DNA of 64,000 nt, from positions 46,774,153 to 46,838,152 of the forward strand of contig OZ005657.1 in assembly GCA_963930645.1 (NCBI GenBank). The letters are read 5' to 3'. The position numbers and the translations under genes are program-made. Positions 47,301 through 53,712 of the stretch are shown in pieces; position 1 is the stretch's first letter; the number at the start of each line of letters is the position of its first letter. Below the pieces are notes generated by a model, which did not search any database, was not told the DNA's origin, and worked only from the letters and a program-made list of their open reading frames with translations. The DNA comes from Salticus scenicus. Taxonomy: Eukaryota > Arthropoda > Arachnida > Araneae > Salticidae.

Positions 47301-50300
47301 ATCTCACCAAATGCACAGCATAATCTTCTTATCATGTATATCCAGTTTTGATGAGTATTGTGAAGGAGGGTGCTCTTGAATAAAACTTAAAATTTTTGAA
47401 TTTTGAGTTAAACTTAACTCGGTTTTTAAATTGTGCTCCCCCCCCCCCCCCTCCTCCTCCTCCAAGATTTTTTGAGTAGGAAAAGGCCACGCAAACTCAT
47501 AATTTGATTCCTTTGTGAAAAAATTTTTTATTCTCACTCAGTAATATTCTCTACCATAGATATAGCATCCGAGAAGTACAAAGTGACATGTTCACAGCTT
47601 GCTCCTACAAGCATTGTAAACATCAAATTTTTGGAACTTGTTATAAAATAAAATCAATTAAGAACTGTCTTATATGAATTCTAAATTTATATAAAAATTA
47701 ACAGAGTAAATTAATATTTTGTGTTTCAGTACTGATTTCACCGTTATTTATGATCTCTATTATTTAAATGAATAGTATGTATGCTTTCTACAAAATAAAG
47801 AGTTGGTATTTTGGTTTACCTATTTGAATTTGTGCACACTGTTGAAGGTGATTGCATAAAATGTTTAAAGTTTACCTTGCTCAGTAACAGAAATAATTTT
47901 TCATTAGGAAATCCTAGCTGAAATCTTGTAACCTTTCAAAATAAAAAAATAACCTCAGGGATTCTGCTCTTAAAGCTGGTAGATGTGAAGTGCCGGGTTC
48001 AAACCCAAATTTTACTCATCCTCCTAGCCCTTCAGAGTTTATCTCGGTTACCAATTTATTCACATTTGAAAATAATTGCTTGGATATTAGTTACAAAAAT
48101 AAATGGCTTTAGGTAGATTCCGCAAATAACTATTTCTGCTAATCTCTTAGCTACTTCTGAATTTTTTTATTTAATTTGTTTTAATAATACTCTTATGTAA
48201 ATGGAAATTCTCTTGGGACAGTTTTTCTCCCCCCCCCCCCTCCCCAGCATTAAAGGACTATTTTTTTTTCTTATTTTTTGGGAATATTAATTGTTTATAA
48301 CTGAAACTTGCAAAATGTCAAAGCAGAAAATAGTTTTGTCTCTCTTTAAAAGAGCATGTAAAACTGAATGTTCTTTCTCTTTAAGTGTAGTTTATGATAA
48401 TATGACAAAGAACAAGGTTAAAATATGAGATAGTCTGAGAGTACTTGTTACTTTGTAAGGGTAGATATGAGTAGGGATGATCCTGCATATAGTGTAAAAT
48501 ACATAAACGTTAATACAGGGCCTTGTTAACCTGAAGATTGTCATAAAGAATTATTCTGTCATGAAAAATCAGGCCGAGAAGAAGAAAATTTTATAAAAAC
48601 AATAGTTTCAAACTGGAAAAAAAAACATTGAAAAAATTTTATAAGCATGAAAAATTTATAAATGCATCTGAAGTCAATGCAATTTCGGAACAAGGAAAAA
48701 CAGAGTGGTAACACTGTTTTTAATAAATTATCGAGTACCATACAATGCAGGTCAAGCATAGAATACTTAAATTTTATAATTGAAAATGTACTATTTCTGA
48801 AAAAACTATGTTTAAATTAACAAAATTTAAATTTAATCGAACATTACGGTAATTCTACAAATAATTACAAATTTTATAATGAATCATTAATATTAATGAA
48901 TTAATATATTTATTTGATCAAACTTTGTATTTAAATATAATTAGCTGTACTACATAAATGAACGTAAAAGGTAATTTTATATCTAAATTCTTATCTAACT
49001 CTATATAGACCTATACTCCTTTTAAATCACAAAGATTCCTTTATTATTACAAAACTATAATTATTTATTATCAAACTATTAAATAATACTGTGTAGTAAT
49101 AATTATTAATAATATTAAATATGAATAATTTTACCTCTGTATGAGTGTATGTGTTTGTGGAATGAAATACATAGTAACAATTAGAGAAGACATAGGAAAT
49201 GCAGTGATGTCTACTGTTAATTTTTTTCATAATTTGTGTTAATAGAATAACTAATTATTTTTGGTTCAGCTATTTTTAAAAGAAAGACTGGATGATGGTG
49301 GTGGTGTATGGATTAAGGCTTATTGCCTAAACTAGAGAGCTAAGCCTTGCTGTGATAATCTACATTTAGTTTTTTAAGGGTCATCATAAAAGAGAGGCGA
49401 AAAACAGACATATTTTCTGTACAGTTTTGTTATTTTTATTTTCATTCTTTCATACTGTAAATTACAGATATTAAAACTGCAAGTCAGGAGTTTTATAGGT
49501 ATAAGTAAGACATTATTTTTAGTTTAGTATTGTACTTACTCTATTAGTATTGCTATAATTATTATTTATTTATTTTAATTAATTTATTCATTATTAATTT
49601 AAAATAAGTTTAAATGGAACATATTTAACTTAACTAAAATTTAAACCTTACTTGAAAAGCTCCATACTTTATAGAGGCGATGTAGCTGCTTTCCCTTGGG
49701 GATCCCTCACATTGTCAGCAATCTCCACAGTGGTTGATGATGCCAAGTAATATTGTCTTCCTTTACTTCTTGATATTTCTTCCAACACAGGGTGACATTA
49801 TCGGTCTAATCCAGCCTTAGATTCATTGGCATCAAACAAATTGCAATTACTAATTATTTCTATTGTTTCATGAAAGAAAATGTATTCAGGCTTATTGTAA
49901 TTTGCAATTTTCATTGTTTCGTTGAATTTTATATCAGTGTCTCAGTAATAGGTTACTTCGTTCTATACTACATTTGGTAATACGTTCTTGCAACATATTA
50001 TTTTTATAACCTATTACTCTTTAGTTTATATATGGCTAATGTCTTTCTAATCCTTTCGGGATATACAATATATGCATGTGTCCTGCATAGTAGATGCAGT
50101 TCATGTTTTTGAGTCCCAATGCTTTCGATGAGTAATCCTCACTTTATTTAACACTAGAATTTTTGCAATAAAAAAAAATGCTGATATGAAATAGTGGTAG
50201 AGTCAAAGTTTTATTCAAACGTTCATCCCAATCGTGTAAGCATAAGATTCTGTTAAATTAATTCATTTAAACACAAAAAAAAAACAATATTTCAAATAAT

Positions 50301-53211
50301 ATCAAGTAACATGTACACGAGTGCTATTTTTTGTAAAAGAGAATTCTGATATTATAAGCCATATAATTAAGAAATAGGTAAATAATAATAACAAATCTCT
50401 AAAGAACATCTTTAAGACATCCTAATTTTTAAACTACCAAGTAATTGTCTCGATTGATTTTGCGAAGAACTTGAACATTCCAGATTGAAGAGAAAATTAA
50501 TATTTTTTAATCATACTTAGCAAACAGTCACTTTGAATATGTTTTCTAATATTACAAACACTTGTTTTAAAATTTAAATTTTGCTTACAAAAGCTGAATA
50601 AAATGATTTGTTTTCTCAGACACTTAATTTTAACATACGACCATAATTAACTATTCTTAACACCTTTGCTCATTTTAAATCATTAAAAATAGTCTCTAGA
50701 AAAATTCAGATTAAAAAAAAAAAAAAAATAGATAAATAAATAAATATTCAATTTTCTTATCAAATTATTCTTGATTAAACTCAAACAATATTCTTGATAA
50801 AACCACATTAAATAAATGCTTACCAACACTATCAGTATTCTGTATGTGATTATGCATTTTCAATTCCAGCTGCTATAAACAATTTCAAATATAAACAAAC
50901 ACTCTTCATCCTTCCTCTCCCTTATCACACATTCTCTCAAAAACCTTCCATCATCTCTCCCAAAACTAACTGTTACAAATACACAAAATGAATAAAAACC
51001 TGGCAAGTGTAATCTCATTCCCCATCTTCATGACGAAATAATTAACATCTAATAATCACCTCTTATCTATCTTATGATGGCTGCTTAAATTAACATCCTG
51101 ACAACATTATTTTGTTAAACCATGGTATTTAAGTATCTTCCACATTAAATATCATGAACATATAGACTATACTAATATTAAACTAAATTAGTACACAATA
51201 ATATTCAGTTTAGAATTAATACTTTGAATAAAATATTAAAAAGATGTCAAATAATCAAAGCTTTTACTTGTTTCAAAAGAATATTTGAATCTATGAAGAA
51301 TATTTGTAATCTACGAAGTAACCGTATTATTAATTCGTTACTGAGATGATATGGGTGTTCTTCCAGACTCGAAGTAACAAATCGGTATTTTTGAATTTGA
51401 CTCGTTACTGTGACACATAGATAGTATCATTCAAATATTTGTGCAGGAAGTTATGTGAAATATGTTACTTTTTGCTATTTGTAAGATGCAATCTAACATG
51501 CAGATGCAGAGATTATCAGATGCTGAAAGTAGGTGAAAGGTCATATGATGTGATTCAATCAATTTGTTTTCGTATGATTTGGATTTTGCTAGTCACAGTG
51601 TTTATAGTTTGTTTTTGTAAATTCATTATAGGAAAGAGTGTATTCAAAGTCGTTACTTGTATAATGCTGTATCATATAAATTGTTCTTGTATGATTTGAA
51701 TGGCGTTTGCAATTTTGTTTTAGAACAAAGGAAAAGAAGTAAATTCTAGAGGAATTTTTTTTCCCTAAAAATATATGATTACAGAAGTACATCCATTTAC
51801 TTAAAAAAAAAAAAAAAAAATCTGTGTTATTATTACCATTATATTTTTTATAACAGCTGCTTTTTTTTTGGGGGGGGGGAGGGGGATGCAGAGAGATAAG
51901 ATGGAAGCATTATTTATTTAATATAATCTTTTCAGTAATATATTACAGTGCTAATAGGTTCTTATGTAATAACAATATTATTTATTTTATTATGTGAAAT
52001 AATGCCCATCTCTGCTGCTTTGGTAGGCTTTGGTTAACGCAGTGGTGGTTTTTCTGTATTTTATGTCATTCATGTGTGCTTTAAGCCTGGTGTTAATTTT
52101 TTGTTTTGATACTTTGATGTAGCATCCCTTTTTTTGTTGGAGTAGTTAAATGAAATTTTGTATACACTTGCTGTTTTAAGGTCTTTAATCACTATAGATT
52201 ATTTGATAAATGTTGTTAATGCTGTAGTGATTTTATATTTTATGTCATTCATGTGTTCTTTAAGCCTGGTGTTAATTTTTCATTTTGATACTCCGATATA
52301 ACATCCTTCTTTTTTGTTGGGGTGGTTAAATGAAATTTTGTATACACCTGACATTATTTGATATTTCAGTATCAAATAATGTCACGTATATGCCTGTATA
52401 TTATTTGATATTTCAACATTAATCAAATAATCCATAACAATAAAGAGCCTGTTCTCCCCCCCCCCCCCTCTTGAAACAGCAGGTATATACCAAATTCCAT
52501 TTAACTACCCCAACAAAAAAGAGGGATGCTACCTCGGAGTATCAAAACAAAAAATTAATACCAGGCTTAAAGAACACATGAAGGACATAAAATACTTAAA
52601 AACCACCACCACATTAACCAAAGTCGACCAAAGCAGTGACACAGACATAAAATTCAATGAATCAACAAAAATTGCAAATTACAATAAGCCTGAATATGCT
52701 TTCTTTTGTGAAAGAGTAGAAATAATTAGTAATTGTAGTTTGTGTAATGGCCATGGATCTAAAGGCTGGATTAGACCGAGTTTAGCATTACCTTTTGGAA
52801 GAAAGATAGAGAAGTAAAGGAAGACAACATTACTTGGCATCGTTAACCACTGTGGAGATTGCTGATGATGCGGGGTATCTGCCTACAAAAGCGGCTACAT
52901 CAGCTTCATAAATTATGGAGCTTTTCAAGCAAGGTTTAAACTTTAATTAAGTTATTCATTATTTTCTTTTTTCTTTATTTTATTTTATTTTGTTGACTAT
53001 TGACATTTTTTTAATCTCTTTTTAGCTAGGCAAAACTATTGTTGCAAATAAATTTTTGCCAAGTGGAACCATTATTGAAGAAAATATGATTGATGTTAAA
53101 GTTGCTGTGAAGAAAGGTTTTGATCCTATTAATTTTTATAATCTTATTGGAAAAACATTAAAGAAAGATTATGCAAATGAAGAAACTATTATGCATGAAG
53201 ATGTAATATGA
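18779..53211 (+). CDS. NANS: Sialic acid synthase (N-acetylneuraminate-9-phosphate synthase), six exons
   Basis: Condenses N-acetylmannosamine 6-phosphate with phosphoenolpyruvate to give N-acetylneuraminate 9-phosphate, a cytosolic step of sialic acid synthesis. Exons 18779-18913, 35581-35796, 37873-38127, 40480-40575, 45949-46119 and 53026-53211 join, all at phase 0 with GT-AG junctions, into 352 residues (human NANS has 359). Residues 1-290 are the NeuB TIM barrel: AEIGQNHQGD (Glu25), CVKFQK (Lys53), FKIGSADT, QCTSSYP, GYSGHE (His218) and LERHITLD (Glu237, His239), corresponding to the known catalytic and metal-binding residues of bacterial NeuB. Residues 292-352 form the C-terminal SAF (antifreeze-like) domain, opening LGKTIVA. 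No frameshift or stop is seen, so the gene looks functional. Start chosen by alignment with the human N-terminus (13 residues before the RW-I-G block, against 12). No signal peptide. No promoter could be recognised, because a transposon lies just upstream. Confidence 0.95.
19434..19618. mobile_element. Mariner-type MITE, 185 bp, in NANS intron 1
   Basis: Left end CAGTGGGTGATCAAATTATT and right end (complement) CAGGGTGATCCAAAGTATTT are imperfect inverted copies, with TA on both sides (19432-19433, 19619-19620). There is no coding content. GGATCACCCTG-type ends also occur in repeats at 41355-41560 and 43690-43882. Confidence 0.65.
21323..22439. mobile_element. Non-autonomous hAT-like element inside the LINE
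   Basis: The LINE RT frame breaks off after SDLSASEA (22440) and resumes with AILNTNLTN (21320), so everything between is inserted. The ends carry GGGTCTGTC-CAGG (left) and CCAGGGGTCTGTCTAGG (complement of the right). The flanks CTTCGAA (left) and CTTCTGAA (right) look like an 8-bp target duplication with one base lost. CAGGGGT-type ends and about 8 bp fit hAT. There is no transposase; five 32-bp subterminal repeats sit near the right end. Confidence 0.75.
22256..22402 (+). repeat. Five 32-bp tandem repeats
   Basis: Units start at 22256, 22288, 22320, 22352 and 22384, exactly 32 bp apart, each beginning GAATTTTGTGAAGGGTCCG (last unit: GGGTCT). The GGGTCYG core resembles the GGGTCTGTC of the element ends, so these may be subterminal transposase-binding repeats. 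They account for the odd C-terminal tail of the broken LINE reading frame here. Confidence 0.9.
25835..26280 (-). repeat. BEL/Pao 3' LTR (446 bp)
   Basis: Same length as the partner at 32000-32445. Differences seen by eye: near 25857 (A/T), 25933 (T/C), two in the stretch 26156-26158, 26239 (A/G) and 26257 (G/A). On the coding (minus) strand this is the 3' LTR. A purine-rich tract (ATGGGGGCGGAG on the minus strand, about 26283-26294) borders it. Confidence 0.93.
26553..31784 (-). CDS. BEL/Pao gag-pol polyprotein, 1743 residues, intact frame
   Basis: Encodes the whole set of proteins of a BEL/Pao retrotransposon in one frame. In order, with rough residue positions: gag of the DUF1759 type (about 145-320, LPKMSLPKFGGQIEKWNEFF); three CCHC zinc knuckles (about 357-435: CIFCKNYDHHSLEC, CYKCFLKSHLSSQC, CEKCKATDHNKLFC); aspartic protease (LLLDSGSEKSF, about 471); reverse transcriptase (YVDDLFHGA, about 889); RNase H (CVFCDASLKGYG, about 1071); integrase zinc finger (HFHEKHLHSG...CMKC, about 1375); integrase core with Asp in GVDLAGPF (about 1447), Asp in SDRGTNF (about 1515) and Glu in HFGGLWEAG (about 1566); then a DUF5641-type C-terminus. 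The start could be residue 1 or the Met at residue 19 (31730), which skips a hydrophobic leader and fits gag better. No stop or frameshift. Minor frames in other phases are shadows. Confidence 0.95.
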   Translation of the reverse strand: MKLEILIILIILFDYLLAMNIEKLKAKRSTERSNVTKLINKLENLLLDEIENTKSDEIIEIQEMIYEREIALKKLNNEIENLIVDIKEYEKDIATSDKYGEQIISAKCKIKLRLKRLCNNKDENNSNCPVSETQTKTGSAVRLPKMSLPKFGGQIEKWNEFFDCFENSIHLNENLTKIEKFTYLKTLLTDKAYNVIEGFSLTEQNYDNCIEMLKSRFGQKDIIINAHMNKLLNLEGVRSSSNITALRKLYDACEVNIRSLSNLGVTKGQYGHLLNPILLKLLPNDLVVEYYRQSDKRKDESDVTDLINFLKVELESREKSLSMINYKNASVIVNKNKAEINDRKFSNKMNSLNVGVKNICIFCKNYDHHSLECTNLTDVEKRLKLKKDGRCYKCFLKSHLSSQCRVKSQPCEKCKATDHNKLFCFSKNLKPEVVENTIVSNSHLKNSNQAALLQTCRVIAQSDARSKTVRLLLDSGSEKSFITKELAHELKLNSVRKEKLTVFAFGINKGKEEEFEVFNIELRSKINPRRLIHVEVLATDLITATPLKSPRGEPEIESYIKNKNWKLADNSLSDSKINILLGADYFWKIQRGIIEKINDNLYVANTIFGYTVVGKLNNNSTEVINSHFVSVNKFDSFDLQRFWDLESLGICDSKNDSLSQRDIEIINSFNESLNFVKGRYEIQFLWKENKNELKSNIEIAKNRLWGLRTKLSKNEWLKNEYEKILEEQKKMGIIEECELNKNETGVYYMPHRPVIRTDKSTTKVRIVFDASSKEKEAKSLNECLFAGPNLNPNILDIILKFRLHKIAFVCDIEKAFLQIQVAENDRNFLRFLWFEDINSKNPLLKVFRMTRVTFGVTTSPFLLSATIKHHIKGYKNLFEKVVNMLDTSLYVDDLFHGANSVNEAFILSSGAVKILKDANMTLRKFKSNSYELSKLWEKHGINVDEEINEGNISKILGIMWSTNNDTLRIDFQSLLEGFDNEIITKRIVLQTVAKVYDPVGFISPFIIRVKFLMQELWEQGVDWDSALPDALTQKFKKWHSEIQDLENFEVPRKYFTNFEKLTPETIQICVFCDASLKGYGTVAYFRDPCSRETSFIMSKTRVAPLKKLTLPRLELMGALTAARLAHYLGQLFSIPVQNIICFCDSQITLYWVKGSASNWKPFVENRVREIQRLVAPSQWRFCPGVKNPADVLSRGCTATELLKNEEWLKGPIWLKEEHLPTPLPENEVKIPEEEILREQRKTTVCSLTHGNNEFELLYKFSSWSKLRRVTAWCLRFIKNTKCRSVRNTGFLTIQELDEATKIIVKLVQRHEFGEEIKTLKSGKNLNASNKLLSLNPFLDKNGILRVGGRLRHANLPESQKHQMILPKTHHITDLIIKHFHEKHLHSGTQLTISVLRQQYWIINARDAVKRNLRSCMKCFRTTSNLASQLMGDLPAARVVPSRVFSKVGVDLAGPFLIKPRKGRGVRSYKSYICLYICSSTKAIHLEILSDLTSETFLASLKRFVARRGKPEELFSDRGTNFVGADNEMKKMMSLISSDEKIHRYLSEETIKWNFNPPSAPHFGGLWEAGIKQMKGHLKRTIGEQILTYEQFLTLITQIESCLNSRPLVALSNDPSDLNALTPGHFIIGTALTSIPEPDYSSVNLTPLERWKLLQKIFQSFWKRWSSDYLSDLQRRSKWLINKPNFKKDDLVLIKDDNQPPLKWKLGRIIKLFPGADGKIRVVLLKTIYGELKRPIAKLSPLPF
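31981..31999 (-). promoter_or_regulatory. BEL primer-binding site
   Basis: Immediately inside the 5' LTR, the minus strand reads TGGTGAACGAAACTCGGGA. Starting with TGG directly after the LTR it is complementary to a tRNA 3' end (...CCA), as retrotransposon primer sites are. Which tRNA is used cannot be decided from the window. Confidence 0.7.
32000..32445 (-). repeat. BEL/Pao 5' LTR (446 bp)
   Basis: Upstream LTR for the minus-strand element; it would carry the promoter for the gag-pol transcript. Same length as the 3' LTR, about 98.7 percent identical by eye. Followed on the right by the target duplication GAAAG. Confidence 0.93.
32790..33471 (+). mobile_element. Tc1-like transposon relic
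   Basis: The right end, read on the opposite strand, is CAGCCTTGGTCATAAGTATT, a typical Tc1 terminal sequence, followed by TA (33472-33473). The left terminus is not visible; the relic begins just after the right end of the Tigger-like element. It carries a broken transposase (32840-33219). Confidence 0.75.
32840..33219 (+). pseudogene. Tc1-like transposase relic
   Basis: Around 32860-32960 a frame reads VWGCMSAFG-like sequence (VIWGCMSAFG), and after a frameshift 33013-33219 reads VVKFQLDNATCHKAVQT, NHIELLELAAQSLNLDPIEY and LWGLLKCKVR. These are the second Asp (QDNA in relatives) and the third acidic residue (NPIE) blocks of Tc1 DD34E transposases. The N-terminus and first Asp are lost. Confidence 0.85.
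33775..34100 (+). pseudogene. Penelope-like element, GIY-YIG endonuclease relic
   Basis: The + strand reads ISCQCGLSYIGQIKLSL (the YIG half of a GIY-YIG endonuclease, with the Cys-x-Cys-Gly seen in Penelope-like elements) and, after stops and a frameshift, HCWEENHNLNFDSA then IICRPKSAHELYINKNL, matching the usual H-WEENH-IDF-SAKII pattern downstream. The reverse transcriptase part is absent, so it is a 5'-truncated copy. A hammerhead motif follows about 80-120 bp downstream. Confidence 0.75.
34178..34222 (+). ncRNA. Hammerhead ribozyme motif next to Penelope relic
   Basis: Order: stem I TGCA (34178-34181), CTGAAGA (34182-34188), a weakly paired hairpin region, GAAA (34208-34211), stem III CAGCTG (34212-34217), cleavage dinucleotide TC (34218-34219) and TGC (34220-34222) that pairs back to stem I. 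Stem II is poorly preserved (TAG/CTA only), so this copy may be inactive. The flanking ATATATAAGAGCACTTCT and TTTGGTGTT motifs match the minus-strand copy at 935-1060. Confidence 0.65.
34223..35580. other. Rest of NANS intron 1
   Basis: No gene. Contains a perfect AT-rich palindrome (GATATTATATA...TATAATATC) at about 34606-34636, an A-run at 34721-34736, and inverted GGCAGGCAGGGA / CCGCCTGCCTCC at about 34967-35044 that could form a hairpin. Confidence 0.5.
35581..35796 (+). CDS. NANS: NANS exon 2 (residues 46-117)
   Basis: Opens ECGADCVKFQKSD, the Lys-containing strand of the barrel, and ends IYFAASGMDK. Acceptor TTTCTTATAG just upstream, donor GTAAAT at 35797. 216 nt, 72 codons, phase 0 at both ends. 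Confidence 0.95.
35797..37872. other. NANS intron 2
   Basis: 2076 bp, no gene. Holds an A-rich (TAA)n stretch at about 35878-35907, an A-run at about 36627-36648, and at 36895-37035 a copy of the dispersed repeat that ends in GGATTACCCTGTTAAAAG (relatives at 41355 and 43690). The open frame 37426-37770 (+) shows no recognisable domain. Confidence 0.6.
37873..38127 (+). CDS. NANS: NANS exon 3 (residues 118-202)
   Basis: Encodes PSIDFLNSLDVPFFKIGSAD, then LVISTGMSH and IVIMQCTSSYPTS, ending NVIK. Acceptor TTTTTTTCAG, donor GTAAGT at 38128. 255 nt, 85 codons, phase 0. Confidence 0.95.
38128..40479. other. NANS intron 3
   Basis: 2352 bp. Contains a G15-type run near 38252-38267, a T-run at 39164-39192 and the TIR element at 39203-40018. 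No gene. Confidence 0.6.
39203..40018. mobile_element. Non-autonomous TIR element, 816 bp
   Basis: Left end CATAGCTGCCAAGTCTTCTT; right end on the opposite strand CATACCTGCCAACTTCTCAC. CTTCTTGATT phrases recur near both ends (39218, 39237, 39257 and 39940-39995 region) as subterminal repeats. Flanks CATCTATT and ATCAATTT are only partly alike. The superfamily is undecided; no transposase. Confidence 0.6.
40480..40575 (+). CDS. NANS: NANS exon 4 (residues 203-234)
   Basis: Encodes TYKDIFPEAIIGYSGHELGI and ISVAAVAVGAK. GYSGH carries His218, a metal ligand in the NeuB family. Acceptor TTTATTTACAG, donor GTAAAC at 40576. 96 nt, 32 codons, phase 0. Too short to stand out as an open frame; found by homology and splice sites. 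Confidence 0.95.
41355..41560 (+). repeat. Dispersed repeat, + copy
   Basis: Shares AAATGACC, CAAATATCTCAAAAAGTACT, GGGACCAGTRAAAAA-like and TAAAAATGAAAATG then GGATCACCCTG with the minus-strand copy at 43690-43882 and, in part, with 36895-37035. The GGATCACCCTG end looks like a mariner-type terminus. Together with the minus copy it makes a widely spaced inverted pair in NANS intron 4. Confidence 0.6.
41715..42110. repeat. Two diverged tandem units of about 180 bp
   Basis: CCGTAATGATAAGAA...TTGGCATGTCCCTGTACACAA occurs at about 41744 and 41915, each followed by a block ending in GTCAATCGGAGGATTTTCGC or GTCAATAGCGGGATTTTTGC plus GGCYRCTATCGC; the second ends in ACAAACACACAAACAGACGG. Such tails are often seen at the 3' ends of non-LTR elements or SINEs. 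The overlapping open frames on both strands are by-products. Confidence 0.6.
42561..43030. mobile_element. TIR element with two tRNA-like modules, 470 bp
   Basis: The ends are perfect 16-bp inverted repeats, TAGTACGACAGGACTA, starting at 42561 and ending at 43030. Inside are two direct units about 129 bp apart, each with a tRNA-like region (see 42660-42860). No transposase. No obvious target duplication. Confidence 0.75.
42660..42860 (+). repeat. Tandem tRNA-derived modules
   Basis: Each unit has a box-A-like TTGGCTCTGTGGTCAGAGT (or TGTAGTCTGAGT) followed by a box-B-like GTGAGTTTGATCC / GTGAGTTCGATCCTCAC, with a T-arm GTGAG/CTCAC. The acceptor ends CCCATTG/TGATGGG pair at only about five of seven positions and the anticodon loop is too long, so these are SINE-type modules, not working tRNA genes. 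Confidence 0.7.
43031..45002. other. NANS intron 4, middle part
   Basis: No gene. Contains the minus-strand copy of the dispersed repeat (43690-43882) and a 31-base A-run at about 44316-44347. Confidence 0.55.
43690..43882 (-). repeat. Dispersed repeat, - copy
   Basis: Reverse-complement relative of 41355-41560: TCCCAAAAAGTACTGGAAGA, GGGACCAGTAAAAAACTAA and GGGATCACCCGGT are read on the minus strand in the same order. Confidence 0.6.
45012..45592. mobile_element. Non-autonomous TIR element, 581 bp, 9-bp target duplication
   Basis: A 9-bp direct duplication AGAAATATG (45003-45011 and 45593-45601) brackets the element. Both ends are built of repeated GGGACAAAATMTCG units: three at the left (about 45017-45062) and inverted versions at the right (45540-45580). 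A 9-bp duplication suggests the Mutator group, or hAT if one base is shared by chance. No coding content. Confidence 0.8.
45949..46119 (+). CDS. NANS: NANS exon 5 (residues 235-291)
   Basis: Encodes VLERHITLD (Glu237 and metal ligand His239), then KGSDHAASLDPSEL and an acidic linker helix. Acceptor TATGTCTCAG. The donor is GTATTA at 46120, a weak match beyond the GT. 171 nt, 57 codons, phase 0. Unspliced, the frame runs on only to 46170. Confidence 0.94.
46177..46693. mobile_element. piggyBac-type MITE, 517 bp
   Basis: Flanked by TTAA on both sides (46173-46176 and 46694-46697), the diagnostic piggyBac target site. Ends are inverted copies: CCCTTTGTCTACTG at the left and CAGTAGATAAAGGG at the right. 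Internal GGTACTTTAAAGTACC-type palindromes near 46193-46215 and 46527-46553. No transposase. It starts 57 bp after the NANS exon 5 donor. Confidence 0.88.
46860..47310 (-). pseudogene. Mariner transposase relic
   Basis: The minus strand reads, with frameshifts and stops, WDQVGVVYHELLQPRQTVN, then MTKSF-YMTMPNHMLQT (the DNARPH region), VKKTLQGLQWHALPIPYIP, YNLFWSMQYGLP and QNPSIGQKVAKD, the order of the C-terminal half of a mariner DD34D transposase (relatives read VYYELL, HDNARPH, YSPDLAPSDYHLF). No inverted ends were identified. Confidence 0.75.
47955..48075 (+). repeat. tRNA-derived SINE fragment
   Basis: CTCAGGGATTCTGCTCTTAA then GCTGGTAGATG, followed by a box-B-like GGGTTCAAACCC. The same phrase order (GATTCTGCTCTTGAAG, TGATGAACGGGTGGTGCTG, GTTTAAACAAGGGTTACCC) recurs at 57735-57800. 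Partial and diverged. Confidence 0.5.
48076..49660. other. Part of NANS intron 5 without genes
   Basis: Nothing recognisable; a C-run near 48231-48246 and a few short frames without content (48559-48759, 49027-49230). Confidence 0.5.
49669..49942 (-). pseudogene. Penelope-like element C-terminal fragment
   Basis: The minus strand reads DTDIKFNETMKIANYNKPEY and FFHETIEIISNCN, then, past one stop, EISRSKGRQYYLASSTTVEI and KAATSPL before TAA at 49669-49671. The first part matches the C-terminal region of the copy at 52482-52817. It preserves more of the extreme C-terminus than that copy. Confidence 0.7.
49943..52020. other. Part of NANS intron 5 without genes
   Basis: No gene recognised. Open frames at 51439-51699 (+) and 51589-51792 (-) overlap each other and have no domain. 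A-run at about 51802-51819; G-run at about 51867-51883. Confidence 0.5.
52024..52352 (-). pseudogene. Two head-to-tail Penelope-like GIY-YIG fragments
   Basis: Minus-strand fragments at about 52350-52209 and 52168-52024. The first reads GVYKISFNHPNKKEGCYIGV then, after a stop, KINTRLKEHMNDIKY; the second reads VYKISFNYSNKK, then after a frameshift KINTRLKAHMNDIKY. Both cover the same GIY-YIG endonuclease part, so they are two separate partial copies rather than one gene. Confidence 0.75.
52482..52817 (+). pseudogene. Penelope-like element GIY-YIG endonuclease fragment
   Basis: Open for 111 codons: GIYQIPFNYPNKKEGCYLGV (GIY plus YLG in place of YIG), TRLKEH with the conserved Arg, then NYNKPEYAFFCERVEI and a Cys-rich SNCSLCNGHG, ending at a TAA at 52815-52817. 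GIY-YIG endonucleases of this layout are found at the C-terminus of Penelope-like retroelements. The reverse transcriptase is missing and there is no start codon in context, so it is a 5'-truncated relic, in opposite orientation to the two fragments at 52024-52352. Confidence 0.75.
53026..53211 (+). CDS. NANS: NANS exon 6 (residues 292-352), SAF domain and stop
   Basis: Opens LGKTIVANKFLPSGTIIEEN and continues to YNLIGKTLKKDY, the complete SAF/antifreeze-like domain that caps the neighbouring active site in NeuB-family dimers. Acceptor TCTCTTTTTAG; TGA stop at 53209-53211. The last residues (EETIMHEDVI) are shorter than the human tail by about seven residues. Confidence 0.95.
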   Translation, partial: LGKTIVANKFLPSGTIIEENMIDVKVAVKKGFDPINFYNLIGKTLKKDYANEETIMHEDVI

Positions 53212-53470
53212 GTAATAAGCATTTTAAAAAGTCACCATTTTTTCTTTCTCATATCATATATTCTCAAATTAAGATAATTATCCCAATTAAACCATCATAT
53301 TGTGTTTTTAATATTCTAAAAAAGCAAAAAGCAAAAATGTAATTTCAAATTTTTTAATTTTTTTAATTTTTTTTTATAAGGTATATGTTTATTAATTTGA
53401 ACTTTATATAACTGTACAGTATATTGCAATTAGATAAATAGTTATTTATTATTTGTGTCAATTGATTGTC

Positions 53471-53476
53471 ATTAAA
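53471..53476 (+). terminator. Candidate NANS polyadenylation signal
   Basis: ATTAAA 260 bp after the stop, followed about 35 bp later by a GT-rich stretch (TTTTGTGAGTGTCTTTTT). A canonical AATAAA also occurs at 53668-53673, but in an A-rich tract. The choice is not certain. Confidence 0.35.
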
Positions 53477-53712
53477 ATTTTGTTTTAACCTATTTTGTGA
53501 GTGTCTTTTTCTTTAAAGATCACTAGACTTTTCAAGAGTGTGTAATTAACAGGGCCGTTACGTTAAGCAACTCAGGCAATCCCTGAGGGCAGCAAGTTGC
53601 CTAAGAGTGGCATTCGAATCGTTTAAATGAAGCATGAAAAGTTAAAAAATAAGCAAGATTGAAAAAAAATAAAGAAATTTATTCAAAAATATGTTTTTTT
53701 TTTTTTTTTCCC

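Noticed and set aside
52860..52915. CTGATGA followed by an AAAGC motif, resembling a hammerhead core
   Set aside because: The homologous stretch at 49669-49760 (minus) is translated as the C-terminus of the Penelope-like protein, the GAAA is not preserved in this copy, and stem I does not pair.
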